In this document: one piece after another, positions 1 to 8,354 of the stretch
How positions within the stretch are numbered: the stretch's first letter is position 1
How the letters are laid out: every line of letters begins with the position of its first letter
DNA from: Roseovarius sp.
GTDB lineage: Bacteria > Pseudomonadota > Alphaproteobacteria > Rhodobacterales > Rhodobacteraceae
Direction of reading: 5' to 3'
Assembly (NCBI GenBank): GCA_021775255.1
Contig: JAJFIA010000016.1
Location: forward strand, 1 to 45,233
DNA length: 45,233 nucleotides
Position numbers and translations under genes: made by a program
The notes under the pieces: generated by a model
What the model saw: only the letters and a program-made list of their open reading frames with translations
Told to the model about the DNA's origin: nothing
Databases searched by the model: none

Positions 1-1
1 G

Positions 2-127
2 ACCTCCGCCCGCGCCGCCCTCGCCGAGATGCTCAAAACCGACGCCGGCCTCGACCCCTTGGGCGCCATGGCCTCACGCCACAAAGACATCACCTCAGAA
101 CTCGCAACCCTCCCCAAACAAGGCTAA
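2..127 (+). CDS. 3' end of an unrecognised protein (partial)
   Basis: The window opens inside an open frame that reads 41 codons to a TAA at 125-127. The visible tail is hydrophilic and ends TLPKQG. It has no motif I can assign. It converges on the minus-strand T2SS operon, and its last 33 bases overlap the 3' end of the small ORF at 95-322. The gene body lies outside the window, so no function is offered. Confidence 0.5.
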   Translation, partial: TSARAALAEMLKTDAGLDPLGAMASRHKDITSELATLPKQG

Positions 128-322
128 AATCGCCGCGATGCCGGACGAACCGGCAAACCCGCAAAACACCTTGATCAGAGGCGCGTCATCCGCCACCGCC
201 TGCATCCCGGCCGGCTCGGCAGAGGGCAGGAAGTGGCGTAGATGCAGCATCTTTCCTTCCACCGCCAAAGCCGCGCCCATGCCCAATATCAGGCCCAAAA
301 GAAGGATCACGATCCGCCTCAT
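95..322 (-). CDS. Small membrane-anchored protein at the gspN position of the T2SS operon
   Basis: This is a 75-residue protein. Its N terminus is a basic MRR followed by about 18 hydrophobic residues, which fits a signal anchor or signal peptide. It has two cysteines near the ends of the C-terminal segment (CGF... and CEF at the end). Its ATG overlaps the gspM stop by 4 bases, so it is probably translationally coupled and belongs to the operon. GspN usually follows GspM and is about 250 residues with a similar N-terminal anchor. This ORF could be a shortened GspN or an unrelated small accessory protein, and there is too little sequence to decide. It ends inside the 3' end of the convergent partial gene at 2-127. 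Confidence 0.5.
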   Translation of the reverse strand: MRRIVILLLGLILGMGAALAVEGKMLHLRHFLPSAEPAGMQAVADDAPLIKVFCGFAGSSGIAAILALFGEGCEF

Positions 323-819
323 TGCGCCGGCACCAGTCTGAGATCGGCCTCAACCAGATCATCGCGCGCCCCGCGCACAAAGCGAAACGCCTCCAGATCA
401 TATCCCCAACTGGCCTGATTCAGGCTCAGCCAACCGGTCAGCGCGGTAAAAGCCACCGCCTCAAAGCGCAAAGTCACGCCGCCACCCGCGCTGTTGGCAA
501 GCTCGGTCACATCCTGACGCAGCCCCGCCTCAACCAGGCTCTGCTCAATGCCGCTGATGCCCAAAGGCGGGCCCTGATCCGCGCTATCCGTGCCCAGCAA
601 GGCCCCCTGCGCCAGATATTCCCCGGCCCGCGCCGCCACCCATTCCTCGATCAGCCGCGCCTCATCCACCTGCGCCCGCGCCGCATTGCGCGCCTCGGAC
701 AGCGGCAAAATCAGCCCAAACACCGCCGCCAGCGGCAAGGCCACCCCGGTAAGCAGCGCCAAAAGCCAGCGCTCGCGGCGGCTCAGACCTGCCAGAAAAT
801 CAATAATCCGCGCGCTCAT
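319..819 (-). CDS. gspM: Type II secretion system protein GspM
   Basis: This is a 166-residue inner-membrane protein of the T2SS assembly platform. A short cytoplasmic stretch (residues 1-17, including LSRRERW) leads into one transmembrane helix (about 18-40, ending LILPLSEA). A coiled-coil-prone segment and a small periplasmic domain follow. This layout and the RRERW-then-helix signature are typical of GspM, which pairs with GspL to link the cytoplasmic ATPase to the pseudopilus. Length is normal for the family. The start codon overlaps the gspL stop by 4 bases and the stop overlaps the next small ORF by 4 bases. Family assignment rests on topology, motif and operon position, because GspM sequences are poorly conserved. 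Confidence 0.85.
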   Translation of the reverse strand: MSARIIDFLAGLSRRERWLLALLTGVALPLAAVFGLILPLSEARNAARAQVDEARLIEEWVAARAGEYLAQGALLGTDSADQGPPLGISGIEQSLVEAGLRQDVTELANSAGGGVTLRFEAVAFTALTGWLSLNQASWGYDLEAFRFVRGARDDLVEADLRLVPAQ

Positions 820-2009
820 TGGCCTGATCCCCCGCCTGAAGCCCGGTTTGAGACCAGCGCCAAAGACGCCTCAACCCCCTCATTTTCCCGCGCGGTGGAT
901 TGCGCCACGCTGAGCTCAACCCCCGCGCCGCGCAACGCCGCGACCAGTTGATCAAGGGCAGCAAAATCGCGGGCCTTGAGATCAATCACCAGCCCGCTTC
1001 CGGCCTGATAGCTCACCGCCAGAACCTGCGCGCCGCTATCCGCCAGAACCTCGCCCGCGCGGCGAAAGACATCCATCGGCCGCGCCTTCATGCCCGCCTG
1101 TTCGGCCGCCGCCCGGCGCTGTTCAATCAGTTGTGACACCTGCGCGCGCATGTCCAGAATTGGCCCGGCGGGAATCATAGTCTCGCGCAATATCCGCTCG
1201 GCCCCCTTGCGCTGAGCCAAGGCCTGCGCGCGGAGTTCATAGGTCTCGCGCGCCATTGCTCCGGCCCAAAGCCCAAGCGCCAGAACCGCCATCCCCACCG
1301 GCCATGCCAGCGGCCTGAGCGCCCGGTGCAAATCGCGGCTTTCCGCCCCGGGATCGCGCGTCAGATCCTGCACCAACTCACCATGGGCAAAGATTTTGGC
1401 ACCGTATCTGCCCGGATCATCCGAGATTTCCAATTTGTGGCTTTTGAGCAGGGCTTCCACCCCCGCATCCTCCGCGCCCAACAGCAAAACCGCCTTTGGT
1501 TTTGCCGTCAAAACCGCCAATTGCAGCAAGGCCAGCGCCAGCGCAGGCTCGGCGGTAAAGCCGTCATCCACGCCCAGGCGCGCGCGAACCTGCCCCTCCG
1601 CCATCTCAATCGTCCAGATTTCCGGCGCCCAGGGCAAGGCCATGTAATCGGGCAGAACCGCGCGGCAGGCCGGGGTCAGTTTCTCAAGCCATTTCTGCCG
1701 CTCGGCCGGGTCCACGGCCAGCGCCCGGCTCCATGGCAGCTTGCCTGCGCCCAAAACCTGGGGCCGCAGCTCAAAATCCAGCGCATTGCGGCCAAACAAA
1801 TCCGCCATCTGACGCCGCGCAACCACCTCACGCGCCCGCCCCTTGAGACCGGGTGGCAAATCAGGCGCAAGTACCGTCACCTGCGCCCCCGGCACCAGCG
1901 CCACATAAGGCCCTTGCGGCAACGGCCCTTCCCCGCCCAGATGATAAAGCGGCAGCCTCGCCGCCTCAGCCGCAACGCGGCCCTGATATTTCCTGTGATA
2001 CCCCATCAA
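816..2009 (-). CDS. gspL: Type II secretion system protein GspL
   Basis: This is a 397-residue T2SS platform protein. Residues 1 to about 230 form the cytoplasmic actin-like domain that in known systems docks the GspE ATPase. A single transmembrane helix (about 233-252, WPVGMAVLALGLWAGAMA) is followed by a periplasmic ferredoxin-like domain (about 300-385). It sits between gspK and gspM with 4-base overlaps at both ends. The start MMGYHRK is used because it gives the coupled ATGA junction with gspK. The partner ATPase gene gspE is not in the window. Confidence 0.85.
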   Translation of the reverse strand: MMGYHRKYQGRVAAEAARLPLYHLGGEGPLPQGPYVALVPGAQVTVLAPDLPPGLKGRAREVVARRQMADLFGRNALDFELRPQVLGAGKLPWSRALAVDPAERQKWLEKLTPACRAVLPDYMALPWAPEIWTIEMAEGQVRARLGVDDGFTAEPALALALLQLAVLTAKPKAVLLLGAEDAGVEALLKSHKLEISDDPGRYGAKIFAHGELVQDLTRDPGAESRDLHRALRPLAWPVGMAVLALGLWAGAMARETYELRAQALAQRKGAERILRETMIPAGPILDMRAQVSQLIEQRRAAAEQAGMKARPMDVFRRAGEVLADSGAQVLAVSYQAGSGLVIDLKARDFAALDQLVAALRGAGVELSVAQSTARENEGVEASLALVSNRASGGGSGQ

Positions 2010-2944
2010 TAAAGCCCGATCCGCCGGATTATTTCACTGCGCCCGGTCAGTCTGTCGCGTGCAATCACCAGCCGCCGCCGCAGCACCGTATCATTGAGCC
2101 GGGCGGTAAAGCGCGCCTCAAACCACGCGCTGCTCACCCCAAGGCCGCCATTGGGAATGCGCGCCGTCTGAAGAACCGCCGCCGGAATCGCCCGCCCCAG
2201 ACGGGTGTTGTAATCTGCCATATCCACAAAATACGCTTTATTGCGCTCGGCAATCAACCGGTCAATATTGCCGGCAGTCGCCGCCGGATAAATTGCCGCA
2301 AGAATCGCGCGGGGGGCGGTATTCACATTTACCGACACCCCCACCGGACCGGCCCAGACATAGGGTAATAACCGGGTGTAAATTTCGGATGTCATGCCAT
2401 TCACCAGCCGCAGCTCGGAGATATCATCAAGCGGCCGCAACGCCGGGCGCACCGGCAGATCACGATCATTATAGGCCGCCATATCCCCCGTTGCCGAAGG
2501 CTGGGTAAAAGCCGTAACCTCCCGCGCCAGCACAACCGGCAGATCGAGGCTGCGCAGCAGATGTTCAAACGCCTGTACCGCCGATCCGTCACTCGGGACA
2601 CTCAGGGAATTGACATTGAACAACCCCTGCAAATCGCGCATCTCACCGGTCACCGTTCCGCGATCCACCTCGGCATCAATCGGGTTTACCGCCCAGCTTT
2701 CCGACAGGTAATCCACAGTCTGATCGCGCATCCAATCGCCGCGCAGCACCGGTTCAACCAAGAGCTCCGCCGCGTCAAGATAGAGCATTGCCTGCGCCGA
2801 GCCTTGCAGATAACTGATCCGGGTGCGGCTGTTTTCCGCCCTGAGCATCAGACCTGCCGCAATCGCCGCAATCGCCGCCACCAATATCAGCGCATTGAGC
2901 AAGGCGATGCCATGCTCCCTGCCTGCGCTGCCCCGGCGCGTCAT
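2006..2944 (-). CDS. gspK: Type II secretion minor pseudopilin GspK
   Basis: This is a 312-residue minor pseudopilin that in known systems caps the pseudopilus with GspI and GspJ. A short basic leader ends EHG, and the prepilin peptidase site falls between G12 and I13. A hydrophobic helix follows (about 13-33). Mature position +5 is Asn rather than Glu, and lack of Glu+5 is the hallmark of GspK. The large C-terminal domain contains NVNSLSVPS and NVNTAPRAILAAIYP, the latter being the helix-hairpin-like 'NVNTA' signature of the family. Length is normal. It overlaps gspJ and gspL by 4 bases on each side. Confidence 0.93.
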   Translation of the reverse strand: MTRRGSAGREHGIALLNALILVAAIAAIAAGLMLRAENSRTRISYLQGSAQAMLYLDAAELLVEPVLRGDWMRDQTVDYLSESWAVNPIDAEVDRGTVTGEMRDLQGLFNVNSLSVPSDGSAVQAFEHLLRSLDLPVVLAREVTAFTQPSATGDMAAYNDRDLPVRPALRPLDDISELRLVNGMTSEIYTRLLPYVWAGPVGVSVNVNTAPRAILAAIYPAATAGNIDRLIAERNKAYFVDMADYNTRLGRAIPAAVLQTARIPNGGLGVSSAWFEARFTARLNDTVLRRRLVIARDRLTGRSEIIRRIGLY

Positions 2945-3591
2945 AACCGCACCAAAATGCGCAAAGGGCCATAGATCTCGGACTCAAGTTCAAGCTCAAC
3001 CGCCTCGGGCAAGGGCGGATCAAAAGCCCGGCCTTGGGTGCCGAATTCCTCAACCCATCCTGCCTCCTTGCCGGCATAAGAAAGCACCCGCAGCGCCAAA
3101 ATCCCCGGCAGCATTTCAACCTCGGGTGCCTGAGCCCGGTCCGCGCCCGGGCGCAATACCGGCCAGACCTGCCGCGTCAGGCGGGCATTTTCCCGGTCAA
3201 GCCGCCAGATCACCCGCGAAAACCCCGCCGCCTGCACATCGGGCAGAACCGGCTGCCCGGATAGGGTAAATTCCAGCGTGCCGTCCTGTGCCGACAAATC
3301 AATGAACGCGCGCGCGGGCTGCTCCGCGCCGGGCGGCCAGAACACCCGGCTGTCGGCGGATTTCAGATCATTGCGCAGCATGGTCAGGGCCCGCGTCATG
3401 TTCGCGGTTGCCTCATCCACCGCGCTCAGCCGCCCCTCTGCGCGCATCGCCCCGCTCAGGGCCTGCAACCCCATTACCGCAACCAGCGCAAAAAGCATCA
3501 TCACAATCACCAGCTCAAGCAAGCTGATCCCGGCCTCATGGGGCGGGGCTGCACGGGGCGGGGCCGCTCGGGGGGATTCCGCGAGGCTCAT
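2941..3591 (-). CDS. gspJ: Type II secretion minor pseudopilin GspJ
   Basis: This is a 216-residue minor pseudopilin of the tip complex. The leader is unusually long and rich in Pro and Ala (residues 1-21, APPRAAPPHEAG). It ends in a canonical prepilin cleavage site G21|ISLLELVIVMMLF with Glu at mature +5. The globular domain fits GspJ (LRNDLKSADSRVFW, ALRVLSYAGKEAGWVEEF). It overlaps gspI and gspK by 4 bases. Processing by the GspO encoded at 5057 is expected. The long leader is the only odd point. Confidence 0.92.
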   Translation of the reverse strand: MSLAESPRAAPPRAAPPHEAGISLLELVIVMMLFALVAVMGLQALSGAMRAEGRLSAVDEATANMTRALTMLRNDLKSADSRVFWPPGAEQPARAFIDLSAQDGTLEFTLSGQPVLPDVQAAGFSRVIWRLDRENARLTRQVWPVLRPGADRAQAPEVEMLPGILALRVLSYAGKEAGWVEEFGTQGRAFDPPLPEAVELELESEIYGPLRILVRL

Positions 3592-3959
3592 TGGCTGATG
3601 TCCTTGTTCACAATCACCACATAACGCGCACCCGGCTGACCTTCGGCGCGTGCCGTCACCGTCGCCTCGACAAAGCCCGCGCGGGTTTCTTTTTCCTCGA
3701 CCTGAATCCGCCAGTTATACGGGCCGTATTCCACGCTTTGTGGCAAAGCACGGCCATCAAGCGCCCCCATCAGCCGCAATTCCTCGGCCCGGTTCAGCGC
3801 CACCTGAGCGGCGAATAATCGCGCCGCCTCACCGCCGATATTGCGCTGGGCATGATCCACGGCCCTGAGCGCCGCGATGGTGCCAACCGCCAGCACAAAC
3901 ACCGCGATCACCAGCTCCAGCAAGGTAATGCCGGATTCGGCAGTCAATCGCCCGCGCAT
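3588..3959 (-). CDS. gspI: Type II secretion minor pseudopilin GspI
   Basis: This is a 123-residue minor pseudopilin, the usual GspI size. The prepilin site is G10|ITLLELVIAVFVLAVG, with Glu at mature +5 and a hydrophobic assembly helix. The following segment, NRAEELRLMG, matches the conserved N/A-x-x-x-A-E region of GspI. It forms the pseudopilus tip with GspJ and GspK. Its start overlaps the end of gspH by 16 bases and its stop overlaps gspJ by 4 bases. Confidence 0.93.
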   Translation of the reverse strand: MRGRLTAESGITLLELVIAVFVLAVGTIAALRAVDHAQRNIGGEAARLFAAQVALNRAEELRLMGALDGRALPQSVEYGPYNWRIQVEEKETRAGFVEATVTARAEGQPGARYVVIVNKDISQ

Positions 3960-4423
3960 GTCATCCCCTCCCAGCCCGAGCCGCTGCAGCGGGTGACGGA
4001 TTTGGCCGCGATAAAGCTTACTTCAAAGGGCGTCACCTGACCGTCAGGCAGAAAGATCAGATCGGGCGTGGGGGTTGCGCCCCCCTGCCCCAACGCGATG
4101 GTTTTGCCCTGAAACCGCACCTCGCCGCGAAACTGCTGCGCCGCGCCGACAGGCAGCCATTGCGCGGGCCCGTCATCAGAGGGCTTCAACACCTGCCACT
4201 GACCGGGGCCAAGAAACATCGCCCGCGCCTGATGGCTGAGAATTGCCGCTTCGCGCAGGCGGGCGTAGGCGGCAGAAAACCGCGCCGCATCGCTTTGCGA
4301 GGTCGCCCCGCTGCGCCCCACCGATAATACCGCGGTGATCGACATCACTGCAATCACCGCCACCACGATCACCATTTCGATCAGGGAAAACCCCTGATCC
4401 GAATGAATTATTCCTCGCCCCAT
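3944..4423 (-). CDS. gspH: Type II secretion minor pseudopilin GspH
   Basis: This is a 159-residue pseudopilin with the cleavage site G11|FSLIEMVIVVAVIAVM (Glu at +5) and the single N-terminal helix expected. The globular part includes LIFLPDGQVTPFEVSF, the phi-x-P-D-G strand typical of the GspH/FimT family. Two cysteines near the end (C147 region and C156 region) could form a disulfide. It overlaps gspG by 16 bases and gspI by 16 bases. GspH likely joins the tip complex to the GspG shaft. Confidence 0.92.
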   Translation of the reverse strand: MGRGIIHSDQGFSLIEMVIVVAVIAVMSITAVLSVGRSGATSQSDAARFSAAYARLREAAILSHQARAMFLGPGQWQVLKPSDDGPAQWLPVGAAQQFRGEVRFQGKTIALGQGGATPTPDLIFLPDGQVTPFEVSFIAAKSVTRCSGSGWEGMTCAGD

Positions 4424-4887
4424 GAACCAATATCCGCGTTCAGGCCCTCACCGCCCGAAACCCCATCCGCGCCCAGGGTGAAAATATCAAACTCATCATG
4501 CACACCGGGCTGAAGATATTGATAATCCTGCCCCCAGGGATCCTTTGGCAAACGGTCAATATAGCCGTTCTGCGCCCAGTTCTGCGCCAGCGGCTCCACG
4601 CTTGGGGCCGTGATCAGCGCCTGCAAGCCCTGCTCGGTGGTCGGATAGCGAAAATTATCCAGCTTATATAGGTTTACAGCACTCTGCAGCACCGCCAGAT
4701 CCGATACCGCCCGGCTCACCCGCGCCTGATCGGGGCGGTTGATGACGCGCGGCATGATCACCAGTGCCAGGATCGACATGATCACCACAACAACCATCAG
4801 CTCCAACAGCGAAAACCCGGCCTCGGACCGCTGTTGCCGGGAAGGTATGTAATGCGGTAAAACCACAGATGACATCTTTGTTTGCAT
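4408..4887 (-). CDS. gspG: Type II secretion major pseudopilin GspG
   Basis: This is the 159-residue major pseudopilin that polymerises into the T2SS pseudopilus. The prepilin site is G24|FSLLELMVVVVIMSIL with Glu at mature +5. Hallmark features follow: YPTTEQGLQAL, YIDRLPKDPWGQDYQYL and a C-terminal acidic loop (GADGVSGGEGLNADIGSW) that binds calcium in known GspG proteins. The marked start gives a 24-residue leader. The in-frame Met5 (4875) has a better-spaced CAGGA and may be the real start. This is the first gene of the operon. gspF, its usual neighbour, is absent, and the divergent gene is gspO. Confidence 0.95.
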   Translation of the reverse strand: MQTKMSSVVLPHYIPSRQQRSEAGFSLLELMVVVVIMSILALVIMPRVINRPDQARVSRAVSDLAVLQSAVNLYKLDNFRYPTTEQGLQALITAPSVEPLAQNWAQNGYIDRLPKDPWGQDYQYLQPGVHDEFDIFTLGADGVSGGEGLNADIGSWGEE

Positions 4888-5056
4888 CCTGAAATAACTT
4901 TCCCGTTGTTACGCTAAAACCAAAAAACAACCATTTCACGCTGCTTAAAATGAGCTTTTGCCACTTGGATAATTCTATGGAATCATACCCCATGGATAAA
5001 TCCTTTTCAATCAACCCGTTCAACTTAAATCCACAGCTTCATGCATTGAAAATGCG

Positions 5057-5812
5057 ATGACCGGGACAATGATACTTGCATTCATGGTGATCCTTTCCGG
5101 CGGGGCGGCTGGCTCATTTCTGGCCCTGGTGGCCGATCGTTTGCCCCATGGCGAGGATATCATCCGCAAGCCATCGCAATGCCGCCTTTGTCAGGCACCG
5201 GTGGCATGGCGTGACAAGCTGCCGGTGCTGTCCTATCTCTGGCTCGGCGGGCGTTGCCGCTCTTGCCACGGGGATATTCCAAAGCGGCTTTTCTATGCCG
5301 AGGCGGCCGGGATGGTTTTGGCCAGTCTGGCGGTGTTGGTCGCGGCCAGCCCGTTGCAAATGCTGCTCGGGGCGCTGTTGCTTTGGTGCCTTTTGGGGCT
5401 TGTCTTGTGTGATTTCGCGGATTTCAGGCTGCCGGATTTCCTGACATTGGCGCTGTTTCTCATTGCACTGGCGCTGGCGATTGAAAACCCGGATAGCAAC
5501 CTGCAGGACGCCCTGATCGGAGCCGCGGCAGGCGCGGGTTCATTCCTGATCATCAAACTGGGATACAAAGCCCTGCGCGGGCGGGATGGCATAGGCATGG
5601 GCGATGTCAAACTGATGGCCGGTATTGGCGCGGCTGTTGGCATATTTGCCCTGCCGGTCACCGCCCTAATAGCGGCGCTTGGCGCGGTGTTCGTCACCGC
5701 AATGCAAGGCTGGTCAGGCACCGCGCGGATAAAATCCACCACCGCCATTCCCTTTGGGGCCTATCTTTCAATGGCGGCGGGGTTTGTCTGGTTGACAATG
5801 GCTTTGATCTGA
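5057..5812 (+). CDS. gspO: Prepilin peptidase / N-methyltransferase GspO
   Basis: This is a 251-residue polytopic membrane protein of the A24 aspartate protease family, which cleaves and N-methylates pseudopilins. The N-terminal part carries the zinc-type CxxC pairs (CRLC and CRSC). The first catalytic Asp lies in the CDFADFRLPD segment, and the second is in the GxGD motif (GIGMGDVKLM). The rest is hydrophobic helices. It is divergent from gspG, whose product and those of gspH-K are its expected substrates. The ATG at 5057 has no strong Shine-Dalgarno sequence; an in-frame ATG at 5069 is possible. It converges with the oxidase operon. Confidence 0.93.
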   Translation: MTGTMILAFMVILSGGAAGSFLALVADRLPHGEDIIRKPSQCRLCQAPVAWRDKLPVLSYLWLGGRCRSCHGDIPKRLFYAEAAGMVLASLAVLVAASPLQMLLGALLLWCLLGLVLCDFADFRLPDFLTLALFLIALALAIENPDSNLQDALIGAAAGAGSFLIIKLGYKALRGRDGIGMGDVKLMAGIGAAVGIFALPVTALIAALGAVFVTAMQGWSGTARIKSTTAIPFGAYLSMAAGFVWLTMALI

Positions 5813-5830
5813 AGGCAACATGAACGCCCA

Positions 5831-5862
5831 AAAAGCGCGGGCGGCAGGTTACCCCGCCGCCC
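5831..5862 (-). terminator. Rho-independent terminator of the oxidase operon
   Basis: A 7-bp stem (GGGCGGC 5839-5845 with GCCGCCC 5856-5862) has a small inner GGT/ACC helix. Read on the minus strand it is followed by GCGCTTTTT, so it terminates transcription leaving the 3' end of the cytochrome gene (stop at 5896). It lies between that gene and the convergent gspO, and the stem may serve both strands, though only the minus strand has the T-run. Confidence 0.6.
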
Positions 5863-5895
5863 ACTACGTACCATGAGAGCACATTACTCAAAACT

Positions 5896-7578
5896 CTATG
5901 GCACGATCCAGTCACTGACAACCCGGTAGCCCACCCGTTCTTCCGGTGCCAGTTCAGCTATGTAGGCGCCCTTCGAGGCAAATCTTTGCCCCGGGCCAAG
6001 CCCCAATTCCGGGTGGGTGCCCGGGTTCAGCTCATTTTCAGCCTCGTGTTCGATGATCTCCATCAGGTAATCGCGCTGAAAATCGGTGATCGAATGCAGC
6101 AGGCCGTATTGCAGCATGGTCAGCGCATAATAGGTTTGCAGTTGCAGCCTTGGATGCGTCACATCGAGCCGCCGGGAATGCATCCACGCGCGGATACGGT
6201 ATTTGCGCGGATGGTAATGATCGGGCTTGTCATAGGGCCAGATGATCCGCGTGCGTGCGATCATATCCGCAGGCAGCGCAGCCACGGCCGCATCCTTGCT
6301 GGCCGAAGGCAGATAAATCTGCGCCGCCTTCGGGTTGGCCTTTGCCAATACATCCATGGCCGCCACCGGATCATCGGGCCAGATCACCAGCGTTTCGGCA
6401 TCGCCATATTTGGCCAAAGCCGCGCTTAATCCCTCCGAACCCTGATAGCTGACGGTTTCAATTTCCGTGCCTTCCAGCTGATATTCCGCCGCCGCGCTCA
6501 GCGCCTTTGCCGGGCGGGTGCCGCGCAGGCCCGTGCCATGAAGCTGCACAATCCGCGCGGGTGGTGTATCGGCACCGCCCAGATACATCACCAGCGCTTC
6601 GGCCTCTAACGCCAGCCCCCGATTGAAGAAAATCGAATAGCCATAACGGTTATCGCCGGGGTTGGGCAGCTCGGTATTGGGCAATACACATGGCAGGTGT
6701 TTGTCATTGCAGAACTTTCCGATCTCGTCCCATGGCCCGTTCACCAAGCCGCTCACGGTGGCATAGACCGGCTGCTCCTTGTAATAAGTCTCAAGCTGAT
6801 CACGCCATGTGCTCGGCGCGCCCTCAAGTTGCCAGACATGCAGCTTCCAATAGCGATAGGCCGGAATAAACTCCGAGCGGTAGCCCGGCGAGAATGTGGG
6901 GTTGCGGGTATCGCCCTCGGTATCCTTGTTCATCCAGGTGAAAAACAGATTGAGCGTATCCATCATTGCTTTGATTTCGGCAGGATCAGCATCGGGGCCA
7001 ATGATCGTTGCCAGATGGATGTCTTTCGCGTCCACGCCGGGATCAATCCTGTCGGAAAGGCCCTTGAGGAATGCCGTCAGGTTGGCAACATCGGTGTCTG
7101 TCAGATCATAGCGCGGCATGATCGGATCAAGCGGGCGGCCGGCGGCATCATCGCCTTTGCGCAGGGCGCGCGCCAGCAAGGGCTCGTTATAGGCGGGCCT
7201 GATCCGGGGCTGGCGCACCCGCGCCCAGAAACCGGGCGGCTGCACCTCCTGATACAGTTCCTTGAACATGCGATTGCGGTTGGCGGTGCGTTTTTCAAAC
7301 AGTACCGGGCCGGTGATCGGCGGCACGTAATTGCCGCCCTCCGAGGTGCCATAACCACTGGGACGGTGGCAGTTGACGCAGGAAAACTGCGCGCCTGAAA
7401 TTTCAACGTCCCCCTGGGTTCTGCCCTTGATGGGCAGGCCATTGGCGCCAATGCCCTCCCAATAGAGCCGCCGGCCCAATTCCGCATCCCCTTGGGCATT
7501 TGCCATCAGGGGCACAATCACCAGGCCCGCGCATATCAAGAATACACGCCAGCCCAGCCGCAAAGCTGAGAAATGCAT
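5896..7578 (-). CDS. Secreted cytochrome c fused to a periplasmic-binding-protein-like domain (Iox-type cluster)
   Basis: This is a 560-residue exported protein. A signal peptide (1-28, ending MANA|Q) precedes a monohaem cytochrome c domain with CVNCH at 67-71 and a likely axial Met154 (DPIMPRY). From about residue 190 to 520 it resembles a type-1 periplasmic binding fold of the branched-chain amino-acid receptor kind (IIGPDADPAEI, YRYWKLHVWQLEG, VYATVSGLVNG, ARIVQLHGTGLRG). It is the last gene of the oxidase operon and starts on the stop of the SCO gene (1-base overlap). I infer that it passes electrons to or from the oxidase system or senses a small ligand. From memory, iodide-oxidase clusters end in a cytochrome gene, but I cannot fix the letter (ioxE or ioxF). 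Confidence 0.75.
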   Translation of the reverse strand: MHFSALRLGWRVFLICAGLVIVPLMANAQGDAELGRRLYWEGIGANGLPIKGRTQGDVEISGAQFSCVNCHRPSGYGTSEGGNYVPPITGPVLFEKRTANRNRMFKELYQEVQPPGFWARVRQPRIRPAYNEPLLARALRKGDDAAGRPLDPIMPRYDLTDTDVANLTAFLKGLSDRIDPGVDAKDIHLATIIGPDADPAEIKAMMDTLNLFFTWMNKDTEGDTRNPTFSPGYRSEFIPAYRYWKLHVWQLEGAPSTWRDQLETYYKEQPVYATVSGLVNGPWDEIGKFCNDKHLPCVLPNTELPNPGDNRYGYSIFFNRGLALEAEALVMYLGGADTPPARIVQLHGTGLRGTRPAKALSAAAEYQLEGTEIETVSYQGSEGLSAALAKYGDAETLVIWPDDPVAAMDVLAKANPKAAQIYLPSASKDAAVAALPADMIARTRIIWPYDKPDHYHPRKYRIRAWMHSRRLDVTHPRLQLQTYYALTMLQYGLLHSITDFQRDYLMEIIEHEAENELNPGTHPELGLGPGQRFASKGAYIAELAPEERVGYRVVSDWIVP

Positions 7579-8306
7579 CAGTCCGCAGCCCCGTTGATGA
7601 TGTCTGTATATTCATCCGCCAGCTCTGCCGACGACAGCAGCCCCTCGATCCGCAACCAACCCGCATCCGGGCCTTCGCGCAGGAAGGTCAGCGGCCGGTG
7701 ATACATCTTGTTGTCGCCTTTATAAATCGCGTCAAACGCGCGCACGACCGCGAAAATATCATCAAACTGGCCGGTCAGCATGACCCAGTTATCGCTGGCA
7801 TCATGCAGCTTGGCATAATCGCTGAGCCGGCTCGGGGTGTCATATTCGGGATCGATTGAGATCGAAACCATCAGGTAATGATCCTCAATCTTTGCCAGAT
7901 CTTCCTGGGTCTGGGCAAAGGTGGCGCTCATCACCGGGCAGATCGTGGCACAACTGGTGAAGATGAAATTCAGCAGGACCGGGCCGTCATATTGCATCAG
8001 CTCGGCGAAATTCACCTTTTTGCCATGGGCATCGCGCAGGGTGACATCGGGCATCACATAGGGGTTGAAGCTGCGTTTGTAATGAAAGCCGTCGGGGCGC
8101 ATGGCGCCTTCAACGCTGTTGGCCTCGTCCATGCCGATATGGTCGGGCATGCGCATCGCCATCTTCATCATGCTCTCAGAAGGATCATGACCATCGGTAT
8201 GGCCGGCCTCCTCCGTATGGTCTGTTCCATGGGCTGTGGCGAAACCCGCCAGCGCAAGGCAAAGCGCAACAGCGGGCAAGGTGAGTAATGTCAAATTCCG
8301 GGGCAT
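7578..8306 (-). CDS. SCO1/SenC-family copper chaperone (IoxD-like position)
   Basis: This is a 242-residue periplasmic thioredoxin-fold protein. A signal peptide (1 to about 25) is followed by a His/Met-rich segment (residues 26-59, with HGTDHTEEAGHTDGH and MMKMAMRM) suited to binding copper. The SCO core has the full copper site: C119 and C123 in SCATICP, and H203 in MYHRPLTF. The conserved DPEYDTP segment is also present. SCO proteins deliver copper to, or reduce, copper-enzyme sites, so a role in maturing the multicopper oxidase of this operon is likely. It is the second SCO-fold gene in the operon and, unlike the first, keeps all copper ligands. Confidence 0.88.
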   Translation of the reverse strand: MPRNLTLLTLPAVALCLALAGFATAHGTDHTEEAGHTDGHDPSESMMKMAMRMPDHIGMDEANSVEGAMRPDGFHYKRSFNPYVMPDVTLRDAHGKKVNFAELMQYDGPVLLNFIFTSCATICPVMSATFAQTQEDLAKIEDHYLMVSISIDPEYDTPSRLSDYAKLHDASDNWVMLTGQFDDIFAVVRAFDAIYKGDNKMYHRPLTFLREGPDAGWLRIEGLLSSAELADEYTDIINGAAD

Positions 8307-8354
8307 CTTGAATCTCCATCGGGATCGAATGAGTAATGTAGTGAAGAATGGAAT

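Noticed and set aside
322..951. Long plus-strand open frames opposite gspM, gspL and gspK
   Set aside because: They are GC-rich shadow frames opposite clearly recognisable T2SS genes and have repetitive Arg/Pro/Gln-rich translations.
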